DNA of 64,000 nucleotides from contig NZ_JBDIWA010000006.1 in assembly GCF_039794105.1 (NCBI RefSeq), positions 68,869-132,868 on the forward strand, written 5' to 3'. The translations under genes and the position numbers were made by a program. The DNA is from Kuenenia sp039794105 (GTDB taxonomy: Bacteria; Planctomycetota; Brocadiia; Brocadiales; Brocadiaceae). Position 1 is the first letter of the stretch. The number at the start of each line of letters is the position of its first letter. Shown here piece by piece: positions 36,497 through 44,869 of this stretch. The notes under the pieces are model-generated. The model was not told the origin of the DNA. It saw only the letters and a list, made by a program, of their open reading frames with translations, and did not search any database.

Positions 36497-37282
36497 TTGA
36501 ATTCGGACAACCAAAAAAAAAGACCGATTATTCTGGGTAATTGGAAAATGAATAAATCCCTGAAAGAGGGGGTTCAATATGCCAGGTCTTTAAAAGCGGC
36601 TATAGCGGGGAAATCTGGGATTATATGCGGTATTTGTCCGCCTTATGTTTTCCTCAAAGATATTTGTGCCGTTTTGGAGGGTAGTACGATATGTGTTTCA
36701 GCGCAAAATATGCACAGTGAAGCCAGTGGGGCTTTTACAGGTGAAATTGCCGCTCCAATGTTAAAGGAAGTCGGGTGTTCTCATGTACTTGTTGGCCATT
36801 CAGAGAGAAGACATATTTTTGGAGAAGACGATTTTTTCATAAATGATAAAATCAAAAAAGCCATATCCTTTGAATTGGTTCCAATACTTTGCATTGGCGA
36901 GACGTTGGAAGAACGAGAGGCCGGGAATACAAAAGACGTCGTTCTTCGGCAGCTTAAAAATGGATTGCGTGGTGTTGGCATTGAAGTAATAAAATGCATT
37001 ATCATTGCTTATGAGCCGGTTTGGGCTATTGGTACAGGCAGAACGGCTTCTCCTGAACAGGCAAACGAAGTTCATTCCTTTATCAGGACTATTTTATCTG
37101 AAGACTATGGTAAAGATATTGCAAAGAAGTTGAGTATTATCTATGGAGGGAGTGTAAAAGCAGATAATACGGGAGCATTGATACATCAGCCGGAAATTGA
37201 TGGTCTTTTGGTTGGTGGCGCCAGCCTTGAATTAGAATCTTTTTTAACAATTATTGAAGTTTTACAGGGTGTTGATTTTTAG
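36497..37282 (+). CDS. tpiA: Triosephosphate isomerase
   Basis: A 261-residue glycolytic enzyme interconverting dihydroxyacetone phosphate and glyceraldehyde 3-phosphate. ILGNWKMNKS near residue 12-21 holds the substrate-binding Asn and catalytic Lys, GHSERRHIFGE the catalytic His, and AYEPVWAIGTG the catalytic Glu. The likely start is TTG at 36497, since no ATG occurs before the active-site lysine motif. Placed next to pheA and secG. Confidence 0.96.
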   Translation: MNSDNQKKRPIILGNWKMNKSLKEGVQYARSLKAAIAGKSGIICGICPPYVFLKDICAVLEGSTICVSAQNMHSEASGAFTGEIAAPMLKEVGCSHVLVGHSERRHIFGEDDFFINDKIKKAISFELVPILCIGETLEEREAGNTKDVVLRQLKNGLRGVGIEVIKCIIIAYEPVWAIGTGRTASPEQANEVHSFIRTILSEDYGKDIAKKLSIIYGGSVKADNTGALIHQPEIDGLLVGGASLELESFLTIIEVLQGVDF

Positions 37283-37323
37283 TTTGATAGTGTTATTTTT
37301 ATATGAATAGGTAGGAGAGTTAG

Positions 37324-37722
37324 ATGGTTAAGGCGGAAAAGGCGTTTAAATGGGGGCTTGCTATTGTTGTTATCTTTGGCATTCTGAATGCATTCTTTTT
37401 TTTAAATTGGATTGTTGCGTTGAAAATAACATTGCCAATTTTATGCGTATTTTTAATAGGTGCAATCTTGTTACAGTCCGGAAAAGGAGGAGGGTTGGCT
37501 GCTATTGGAGGTTTGGGCGATCAGTCAGCTTTTGGCACAAGAACAAGCTCGTTTCTTACGCAAGTTACCTATCTGATTGGCGCCGCCTTTATTGTTGCAA
37601 CAATTTTCTTGTTTAAACTTTCTTCGCCTACCGGAGATTTAGGAACAATGATGACACACGAACATCAGGAACATCAGGAACCGCAGGAACATGAACACGG
37701 TGAAGATTGTGATCATGATTAA
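37324..37722 (+). CDS. secG: Protein translocase subunit SecG
   Basis: A 132-residue membrane protein of the Sec translocon. Two hydrophobic segments surround the family motif LLQSGKGGGLAAIGGLGDQSAFGTRT. The C terminus is an unusual tail rich in His and Glu (HEHQEHQEPQEHEHGEDCDHD), which could bind metal and is not found in typical SecG. A good Shine-Dalgarno (AGGAGAG) precedes the ATG. The tpiA-secG order occurs in many bacteria. Confidence 0.92.
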   Translation: MVKAEKAFKWGLAIVVIFGILNAFFFLNWIVALKITLPILCVFLIGAILLQSGKGGGLAAIGGLGDQSAFGTRTSSFLTQVTYLIGAAFIVATIFLFKLSSPTGDLGTMMTHEHQEHQEPQEHEHGEDCDHD

Positions 37723-37917
37723 TGCACGTATGAAGGCAAGAACAATGTTGAAAATGCCGGGCTAAGGGTGTGCAGAAGAGTCTCTTTGACAATGTAATGG
37801 ATGGATTACCGTAAAGCAAGGCAATGTTAAATAAACAATTATTTAAGATAGTGATGAAACGAAAATGCAAAGAAATGATAGTCTGAGAGTCCGTTGATAT
37901 AGATATGGAGCCTTATT

Positions 37918-38802
37918 ATGCTTAAGAGTATGACCGGATTTGGAATTGCTGAATACAATGATGATAGGGGTACGATGCGTGTGGAAATCCGCTCTGAGAA
38001 CAATAAATTCTTAAAAATAAATACACGTTTGCCGGAACAATTTCAGTCTTTTGAAAGTGAGTTTGATCGGGCTATAAGGAAAAAAATTGTTCGGGGTTCT
38101 GTTGTTTTATCGATGAACTATAAATCGTTTCGGCAAGAAAATGATTTTACATTAAATACGGAGAAGATAGAGGAGTATTATCGTTTGATAAGCGAGCTTA
38201 AAGGAAAAATCAAATGTGCTGATGAAATTTCAATCAATTCTTTAGTACAATTGCCTGGAGTTTTAAAAAAAAACAAGGATGATGCGACTGACGATGAATC
38301 GTTATTGAGTATTTGTCATACTCTTATTGACGACGCTCTGGAAAAATTATCAGAAATGCGCATAACCGAAGGGAGTCATATAAAAAAAGATATATTACAG
38401 AGAAAAGATTTTATCGTGTCAATGATGGATAAATTTGAGGAACGATTACCATTAATAATTCAGGAATATGCAAAACGGCTGCACAGCAGGGTAGCATTCC
38501 TGCTTTCTGAAACCAACGTTGAACTTACAGATAGTAATTTATGTCGTGAAGTCGCCATATTTGCAGAGAGAAGCGATATTGCGGAAGAAATAAACAGACT
38601 TAAAAGTCATATACATCAGTTGCAGGAGACATTAGATTCTAATGAATCTATTGGCAGGAAACTTGATTTTATTATTCAGGAAATGTTTCGTGAGACAAAT
38701 ACGATGTGTTCTAAGGCTAACGATACCGTATTGTTGAAAGATCTTATTGATATTAAAATGGAAATTGAGAAAATCCGTGAGCAGGCTTTTAATATTGAAT
38801 AA
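37918..38802 (+). CDS. yicC: YicC/YloC family endoribonuclease
   Basis: A 294-residue protein starting MLKSMTGFGIAEY, the invariant start of the family. The C-terminal half has DSNLCREVAIFAERSDIAEEINRLKSH and the end EMFRETNTMCSKANDTVLL, with the standard C-terminal region. YicC proteins cut RNA and have been linked to sRNA decay. It lies 63 bases before gmk, the common arrangement in bacteria, so co-transcription is likely. Confidence 0.93.
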   Translation: MLKSMTGFGIAEYNDDRGTMRVEIRSENNKFLKINTRLPEQFQSFESEFDRAIRKKIVRGSVVLSMNYKSFRQENDFTLNTEKIEEYYRLISELKGKIKCADEISINSLVQLPGVLKKNKDDATDDESLLSICHTLIDDALEKLSEMRITEGSHIKKDILQRKDFIVSMMDKFEERLPLIIQEYAKRLHSRVAFLLSETNVELTDSNLCREVAIFAERSDIAEEINRLKSHIHQLQETLDSNESIGRKLDFIIQEMFRETNTMCSKANDTVLLKDLIDIKMEIEKIREQAFNIE

Positions 38803-38865
38803 GGGAATTGTTATAATGAGCAACAATAAATATTTTAACCTGTTTGCCGGCATAAGCATATTTTA

Positions 38866-39411
38866 ATGGGGAAAATTGTAATTATTTCAGGGCCCTCAGG
38901 GTCTGGTAAAACAACGGTTTGCAAAATATTGAAGCAACAGGCTCATGTCGAAGAATCAATTTCGGTAACAACACGCTCACCCAGAAACAACGAAAAAGAC
39001 GGCGAATCGTATCATTTTGTTTCTAAAGAGAAGTTTATGGAAATGATCAAAAATGGTGAATTTGCCGAATATGCAGAATATTGCGGCTACCATTACGGCA
39101 CACCTCTAAAACCACTGCAAGATGCAACCAAAAAGGACATTTTTTATCTTCTGGAAATCGATGTGCAGGGGGCTTTGCAAATAAAAGAAAAATTTCCTGA
39201 AGCCATTTTAATTTTCTTATTGCCGCCGAATAATGTAACCTTGAGCCAACGCTTGATTAACAGAAATACTGATAAGGCACAAGACCTGGTGAATCGCCTT
39301 AAAATGGCGGAAAAAGAACTGGAATACAAAGATAAATATGACTATTGCGTTGTAAATGATGATTTGGACGCAACCGTAAATGCAATTCGTAACATTCTGA
39401 ATATAACGTAA
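38866..39411 (+). CDS. gmk: Guanylate kinase
   Basis: A 181-residue P-loop enzyme turning GMP into GDP. IISGPSGSGKTTVCK is the Walker A, followed by SVTTRSPRNNEKDGESYHFVSKE, which binds GMP. The C-terminal half has the LINRNTDKAQDLVNRL lid. Length is slightly below the average of about 205 but contains all motifs. It stands two bases before the coaC-like gene. Confidence 0.95.
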   Translation: MGKIVIISGPSGSGKTTVCKILKQQAHVEESISVTTRSPRNNEKDGESYHFVSKEKFMEMIKNGEFAEYAEYCGYHYGTPLKPLQDATKKDIFYLLEIDVQGALQIKEKFPEAILIFLLPPNNVTLSQRLINRNTDKAQDLVNRLKMAEKELEYKDKYDYCVVNDDLDATVNAIRNILNIT

Positions 39412-39413
39412 TT

Positions 39414-39956
39414 ATGCACAATTGTATAGTTGTTGGGGTGACAGGAAGCATTGCTGCTTATAAGGCGGTTGAAATTGTATCGGGTTTGGTCAAAAGAGGC
39501 AGCACCGTGTTTGTGGTAATGACGTCTAACGCGCAGCGTTTTGTACATCCGGTAACGTTTCGTTCAATTTCCCAAAAAAATGTCATTACAGATTTATTTG
39601 TCGAAAATGAAAATTATAATCCTAGTCATGTATCTCTGGCGGAGAGAGCAGATTTAATTGTAGTAGCTCCTGCTACGGCAAATTTTATTGGAAAAGTGGC
39701 TGCCGGAATTGCTGATGATGCATTAACCTGTACGGTTATGGCCGCAAAAACCCCTGTAATTATCGCTCCGGCAATGAATGATAGCATGTATTTAAACCCA
39801 ATAGTGCAGCAAAATATTAAAAAGTTAAAAGAGCATGGTTATATAATTATTGAACCGGAAGAAGGTCGTTTGTGTACAGGGAAGATGGGAAAGGGAAGGC
39901 TCGCTTCAAACGAAATGATAGTTTCTGTAATATTAGAAACACTTAAAAACAAATAA
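39414..39956 (+). CDS. coaC: Phosphopantothenoylcysteine decarboxylase domain (CoaC)
   Basis: A 180-residue flavoprotein of the HFCD type. VGVTGSIAAYKAVEIVSGL binds FMN, NPSHVSLAERADLIVVAPATAN holds the active-site His, and APAMNDSMYLNP is the substrate clamp. This is only the N-terminal half of the usual bacterial CoaBC fusion; the CoaB ligase half is not next to it, where dut starts instead. A separate coaB may lie elsewhere in the genome. Pathway: coenzyme A synthesis. Confidence 0.88.
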   Translation: MHNCIVVGVTGSIAAYKAVEIVSGLVKRGSTVFVVMTSNAQRFVHPVTFRSISQKNVITDLFVENENYNPSHVSLAERADLIVVAPATANFIGKVAAGIADDALTCTVMAAKTPVIIAPAMNDSMYLNPIVQQNIKKLKEHGYIIIEPEEGRLCTGKMGKGRLASNEMIVSVILETLKNK

Positions 39957-39961
39957 ATGCT

Positions 39962-40411
39962 GTGAAAACGGTCAGGGTAAAATTAAAGAGAAAACAGGGA
40001 ACGGATGACTTGCCATTGCCGCAATACATGAGTGATGCGGCAAGTGGTATGGATCTTTATGCTGCCGTTGAAAGCGATTTAACGTTGAAACACAGCGAAA
40101 TTAAACTCGTACCTACGGGTCTATATATTGAATTGCCCTTTGGATATGAAGCACAGTTAAGACCAAGAAGCGGTTTGGCATTGAAGCATGGTCTAACACT
40201 TTTAAACACTCCAGGCACAATAGATAGTGATTACCGCGGTGAAATCGGAATCATATTATGTAATTTCGGAAAAGAACCGTTTGTTGTGAAACGTGGTTTA
40301 AGGATTGCGCAAATGGTAATTCAACCAGTAGTGAGGGCAGAATTGATAGAAGTAGACCAGTTGGAAGAATCAAACCGTGGAGAAGGGGGTTTTGGTCACA
40401 CGGGACATTAA
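39962..40411 (+). CDS. dut: Deoxyuridine 5'-triphosphate nucleotidohydrolase (dUTPase)
   Basis: A 149-residue trimeric dUTPase that keeps uracil out of DNA. All five motifs are visible: SDAASGMDLYA, RPRSGLALKHG, NTPGTIDSDYRGEI, RIAQMVIQP and RGEGGFGHTG at the end. The start is the GTG at 39962, five bases after coaC. Length is standard. Confidence 0.96.
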   Translation: MKTVRVKLKRKQGTDDLPLPQYMSDAASGMDLYAAVESDLTLKHSEIKLVPTGLYIELPFGYEAQLRPRSGLALKHGLTLLNTPGTIDSDYRGEIGIILCNFGKEPFVVKRGLRIAQMVIQPVVRAELIEVDQLEESNRGEGGFGHTGH

Positions 40412-40569
40412 TTATTTTCAATAATTGTCATATTAACTGAAGGGAAATACAATGAGGAATCAGAGTACGCTCTCCCCGTCAGGAATAACAAACGATTTAT
40501 TACGTTTTTAGAAGTAAAAGAATTTCCGAAATTATCAGGTACTAAAAAAACAATAATCATGGTAATAAA

Positions 40570-42825
40570 ATGCTTTCTATTTGCTTACGTCGCGTCATTG
40601 CGATTTCCTTTTTAGCCTCGAAGTTATTCATCTTATTAAGTTTTATTAGTTATTCTCATAATGACCCGCCATTCGCAGACTACCCACCGAACAACCCAAT
40701 AGCTAATATTTGTGGTATAGCCGGCGCACAAATTTCCGGATATGCCATGGAAACCTTAGGCAAGTCTTCATATGTAATAGTCATTATTCTTGGATGGTTT
40801 AGTTTGCAGTTTTTTTTTGGTGGGGCGACAAAATACTTCTGTGTAAAGTTGTTGGGAGCCTTTCTTTTAATTTTTACCTTGTCACCACTCTTAACACTTG
40901 CAGTATGCACATTTAAACAATCTCTTTTATCCATGAATTTGGGAGGCATATTTGGTCTGGTAATTACCTCAAGGCTATGCACATACTTTAATATTACCGG
41001 CACTACCATCATTTTAGTATCCGGTATGGTGATTTCAATAATGCTTTTGGCAAATAGAACGCCATTTTCTTTATTTATACGTTCCCCGAAAACAAAACCG
41101 GAAGAGGGAAGGAAAACCCCTTTGAAAAAAGAGAAAAATAATACTTCTGCAATGATATTGCCACCAAAAAAAATGGAGAATAAGCTTCTGAATGTTGGGG
41201 AAATATCGAAACGAAAAGAAAGTGAAATAGGGTATGAACCGCAGATAAAGAAAGATATAAATGAATCCCTTGGTGAGAGAAAATACAAAGAAAGCGGCGA
41301 GACTGATATTTCCCCTTCGTTAACTAAGTCCAATGGAGAGAATAGTTATAAATTGCCGTCAGTCGAGTTATTGGAAAAACCTTCGGCAAGACATCACAAG
41401 GATGATTTAGAGCATATTACACATGGGGCGCATGTATTAAGAGACACACTTGCACAATTCAATGTAAACTCTGAAATCGTTGATTTGCAAACAGGTCCTG
41501 TCGTTACAATGTACGAAATAGAATTAGCCCCGGGTACGAAAGTTGGAAAGGTGATAGCGCTTTCTGACGACCTTGCAATTGCATTGAAAGCGCTAAGTGT
41601 AAGGATTGTGGCGCCATTGGAAGGAAGGTCTTCTATCGGTATTGAAGTCCCGAATGCACATAGAAGGAAGGTGACTTTTAGGGAATTGCTGGAAGTCGCT
41701 GATGAAGCGAAGAAAAAGATGGCCATTCCGCTTTTAATAGGGAAAGATGTGGCCGGAAGACCTCTTATCTCCGATTTGGCATCCATGCCGCATCTGTTAA
41801 TTGCCGGTACGACCGGGTCAGGTAAGTCCATATGCTTGAATTCCATTATATTAAGTATTTTATATACCCGATTCCCAAGTGAAGTTCAGCTACTGTTGGT
41901 AGATCCCAAAATGGTTGAATTTTCATTGTTCGCTGAAATACCTCACCTGATAAGCCCTGTTGTGACAGATATGAAAAAGGCGGCTGCGGTACTTGAGTGG
42001 GCGGTGAATAAGATGGAAGAGCGATACGCGTTACTTGCCAGCGTAGGTGTTAAAAACATCAGTGGGTATAACAAATTATCCGTATCTGAGATAAAAAAAC
42101 GACTAAATGCTGAAGAGGACGTTAAATTAGATGATATCCCTTTACACCTTCCACACATTGTTATTGTTGTGGACGAACTGGCGGATTTAATGATGGTTGC
42201 ATCAAAAGAGGTGGAATCTTCGGTGATCCGTCTTTCCCAAAAATCACGTGCTGTCGGGATACACCTCATACTTGCCACACAAAGACCGTCTGTTGATGTA
42301 ATTACCGGATTAATAAAATCAAATATGCCCTCAAGGATATCATTCTATGTGTCTTCAAAGGTTGATTCCAGGACAATACTGGATCAAAATGGGGCTGAAA
42401 AGTTATTGGGAAGCGGAGATATGCTTTTTTCGCCGCCAGGAACTTCCAAATTAGTCCGCGTTCAGGGAGCTTATGTAAGCGAAGAGGAGGTTAAAGATGT
42501 TGTTGACTATCTTAGAAAGCATGCAGAACCGAAATATAACAAGGAATTGAAGAAATGGAAAGATATGTCTGATAATGATAACAACGAACCACTATTTGAT
42601 GCGGCAGTGAGAATCATCTTGGAAACGCAAAGAGGTTCTGTATCTCTATTACAAAGGAGATTGGAAATCGGGTACTCCCGCGCCGCGAGGCTAATAGAGC
42701 TTATGGCGGAGGCAGGGATTGTTGGGGAATATAAAGGCAGTCAGGCTCGGGAAGTTTATTTAACTTTAGATGAATGGGATTTACAAACATCATCTGCGGA
42801 TAGAGAAGAATATAAAGATGATTAG
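40570..42825 (+). CDS. ftsK: DNA translocase FtsK/SpoIIIE
   Basis: A 751-residue protein with four N-terminal membrane segments (about 8-165), a charged linker (about 175-275), the motor domain with Walker A GTTGSGKS at 413-420 and the Walker B-like IVIVVDELADLMM, and a C-terminal gamma winged helix (VSLLQRRLEIGYSRAARLIELM) that reads the KOPS sites. It pumps DNA at the division septum and activates XerCD. It overlaps rimO by 8 bases. Confidence 0.96.
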   Translation: MLSICLRRVIAISFLASKLFILLSFISYSHNDPPFADYPPNNPIANICGIAGAQISGYAMETLGKSSYVIVIILGWFSLQFFFGGATKYFCVKLLGAFLLIFTLSPLLTLAVCTFKQSLLSMNLGGIFGLVITSRLCTYFNITGTTIILVSGMVISIMLLANRTPFSLFIRSPKTKPEEGRKTPLKKEKNNTSAMILPPKKMENKLLNVGEISKRKESEIGYEPQIKKDINESLGERKYKESGETDISPSLTKSNGENSYKLPSVELLEKPSARHHKDDLEHITHGAHVLRDTLAQFNVNSEIVDLQTGPVVTMYEIELAPGTKVGKVIALSDDLAIALKALSVRIVAPLEGRSSIGIEVPNAHRRKVTFRELLEVADEAKKKMAIPLLIGKDVAGRPLISDLASMPHLLIAGTTGSGKSICLNSIILSILYTRFPSEVQLLLVDPKMVEFSLFAEIPHLISPVVTDMKKAAAVLEWAVNKMEERYALLASVGVKNISGYNKLSVSEIKKRLNAEEDVKLDDIPLHLPHIVIVVDELADLMMVASKEVESSVIRLSQKSRAVGIHLILATQRPSVDVITGLIKSNMPSRISFYVSSKVDSRTILDQNGAEKLLGSGDMLFSPPGTSKLVRVQGAYVSEEEVKDVVDYLRKHAEPKYNKELKKWKDMSDNDNNEPLFDAAVRIILETQRGSVSLLQRRLEIGYSRAARLIELMAEAGIVGEYKGSQAREVYLTLDEWDLQTSSADREEYKDD

Positions 42826-44125
42826 CAAATCAAAAACGGTAGCATTAATTAATTTGGGGTGCACTAAAAATTTAGTGGATGCAGAAGAAATGCTTGGGAG
42901 AATTGCAGCGAATGGCAGTACTATCTGTCAATATCCGGAAGACGCTGAAGTGCTTGTTGTAAATACCTGTGGTTTTATCGATGATTCAAAAAAAGAATCA
43001 ATTGATATGATTTTTAAGATGGCAAAACTCAAAGAAAACGCGCAGTGCAAAAAACTGATTGTTACCGGTTGTCTGGCGCAGCGTTATTCTGCTGAATTGA
43101 AAAATGAAATTCCGGAGATAGATGAGGTTGTCGGGTTAAAAGATTTTGAAAAAATAACTCATTTAACAGGTATGCGTCAGGTGGATAACAGTACTATTTA
43201 TCAAAGTGATGACTGGAGGAATCGAATCAGACTCACCCCGAAACATTATTCGTATTTGAGGATTTCTGATGGTTGTGACAATAGATGCACTTACTGCGCC
43301 ATTCCTGGAATACGGGGAAATTTTATGAGCAGATCTATTGAAAATATCCTGGAAGAATCAAGGCAAATGGCTTCTGAAGGGGTGAAAGAAATTAATATTA
43401 TCTCGCAGGATACTACTTCATATGGTTTAGATATATATGGAAAACAGATGTTGCATGTATTACTGGAAAAAATTGCAGCGATTAAAGGTATTCAGTGGAT
43501 ACGGTTGTTATATACACACCCTGGACATTTTTATCCTGAATTAATTAATACCATTAACGAACAGGATACCATTTGTAAATATATCGATTTGCCTATTCAG
43601 CATATTAATGATACTATACTGGGGAAAATGGGCAGAAACACTACCCGTAAAAGTATTGAGACCCTAATAAATAATTTAAGAAGATTAATACGTTCTATAG
43701 TTCTAAGGACTTCGGTAATTGTTGGATTTCCCGGAGAAACTGATGGACAATATCAGGAACTTTTAGAATTTGTTAAAAAAACCAAATTTGAAAGGCTTGG
43801 GGTTTTTGCATATTCTAAAGAAGAAAATACGCCTGCGGCAAAGTTTAAGAAACAAATAGGCAAAAAAGTGAAGCAACAACGGTTAGAGGAAATAATGCTG
43901 GCACAACGTGAGATTGTTTGGGAAAATAACAAAAATCTTATTGGAAAGAAGGCATCTGTAATTGTTGATGAAAAAGATGATGCCTCCGGAAAGTTAATAG
44001 GGCGAACGTCTGGGGATGCACCTGAAGTGGATGGAAAAGTATTTATAAATGACAAGCAAATAAAAGTGGGTGATATAAGAGAATTAGTTATCAGGAATGT
44101 AAACGGTTATGATTTGGTGGCCTGA
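42818..44125 (+). CDS. rimO: Ribosomal protein S12 methylthiotransferase RimO
   Basis: A radical-SAM enzyme that adds a methylthio group to Asp of ribosomal protein S12. The N-terminal UPF0004 domain begins ALINLGCTKNLVDAEEMLG with its [4Fe-4S] cysteines (CTKN, NTCGFI, TGCLAQRY), the radical SAM motif is CDNRCTYC in DGCDNRCTYCAIPG, and a TRAM domain ends the protein. The open frame extends 16 codons upstream into ftsK, but the ATG at 42818 fits the family start. The set of cysteines and the RimO-like IPGIRGNF separate it from MiaB. Confidence 0.94.
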   Translation: MISKSKTVALINLGCTKNLVDAEEMLGRIAANGSTICQYPEDAEVLVVNTCGFIDDSKKESIDMIFKMAKLKENAQCKKLIVTGCLAQRYSAELKNEIPEIDEVVGLKDFEKITHLTGMRQVDNSTIYQSDDWRNRIRLTPKHYSYLRISDGCDNRCTYCAIPGIRGNFMSRSIENILEESRQMASEGVKEINIISQDTTSYGLDIYGKQMLHVLLEKIAAIKGIQWIRLLYTHPGHFYPELINTINEQDTICKYIDLPIQHINDTILGKMGRNTTRKSIETLINNLRRLIRSIVLRTSVIVGFPGETDGQYQELLEFVKKTKFERLGVFAYSKEENTPAAKFKKQIGKKVKQQRLEEIMLAQREIVWENNKNLIGKKASVIVDEKDDASGKLIGRTSGDAPEVDGKVFINDKQIKVGDIRELVIRNVNGYDLVA

Positions 44126-44226
44126 TTATTTTCTATCACCTGCGGTACAAGCGATTTTTATTACTATTTGATCTGGTTGCATGCGTCGTATGGACAAACT
44201 GTTTGTCTGTGCCTGCAGAAGATTTG

Positions 44227-44250
44227 TAGGGTATGTGGGCATTCCCACAT
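44227..44250. repeat. Small hairpin before pgsA
   Basis: GTATGTGGG and its complement CCCACATAC enclose a CATT-containing loop, preceded by GTAG. Upstream, at about 44190-44208, an imperfect copy of the GGACAAAC/GTTTGTC hairpin of 827-851 and 22452-22476 occurs. Confidence 0.5.
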
Positions 44251-44281
44251 ACTTGTGTAATTTAGGTGCGAGTTGTTGATT

Positions 44282-44848
44282 ATGGATTTCCAAAAATCTA
44301 CCATATTTAACCTTCCGAATAGCCTGACATTATTCAGGCTCTTGTTGGCTATTATATTCTTTATTTTTTTGTCCTATCATTGTTATGCACTCTCCCTTCT
44401 CTCCTTTTTAGCAGCGTCATTAACAGATTGGCTGGATGGTTATGTGGCAAGGAAGAAAGGTCTTTTGACTGATTTTGGACGTATTGCCGATCCTTTTGTG
44501 GACAAAATTATTGTTTGTGGAGGTTTCATTTTACTGATAAAACATGGCTATGAAAATATCCCACCCTGGATGGTATTAGTGATTGTTGCCAGAGAATTTT
44601 TTGTTAGCAGTATAAGAAGTTATTCTGAAGCAAGAGGCATTGAATTCGGTGCTACATTATGGGGGAAAGCGAAAATGTTTGTTCAGGCGTTGACTATCAG
44701 TTTAATGTTGCTTTTTTCCGCTTATTTAAAACATGTGGGAAGTATAAAGAACATAATCATTGTTCTGTTATGGTTGACGGTGATTATTACGGTGGTCTCC
44801 GGTATAAAATATATGATAAAGGCCAGCCCGGCGTTGTTGGAAAGATAA
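44282..44848 (+). CDS. pgsA: CDP-diacylglycerol-glycerol-3-phosphate 3-phosphatidyltransferase
   Basis: A 188-residue membrane enzyme making phosphatidylglycerol phosphate. The CDP-alcohol phosphotransferase motif DWLDGYVARKKGLLTDFGRI-ADPFVD keeps all the Asp residues, and there are about five transmembrane segments. It starts NLPNSLTLFRLLLA, the usual PgsA N terminus. In-frame TTG codons lie just upstream; the ATG is preferred. It converges with the NnrS-like gene, with 21 bases between the ends. Confidence 0.92.
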   Translation: MDFQKSTIFNLPNSLTLFRLLLAIIFFIFLSYHCYALSLLSFLAASLTDWLDGYVARKKGLLTDFGRIADPFVDKIIVCGGFILLIKHGYENIPPWMVLVIVAREFFVSSIRSYSEARGIEFGATLWGKAKMFVQALTISLMLLFSAYLKHVGSIKNIIIVLLWLTVIITVVSGIKYMIKASPALLER

Positions 44849-44869
44849 ACTATTGGCTTGAAACAACAC

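Noticed and set aside
40680..41333. 217-codon open frame on the minus strand
   Set aside because: Antisense of the ftsK membrane part.
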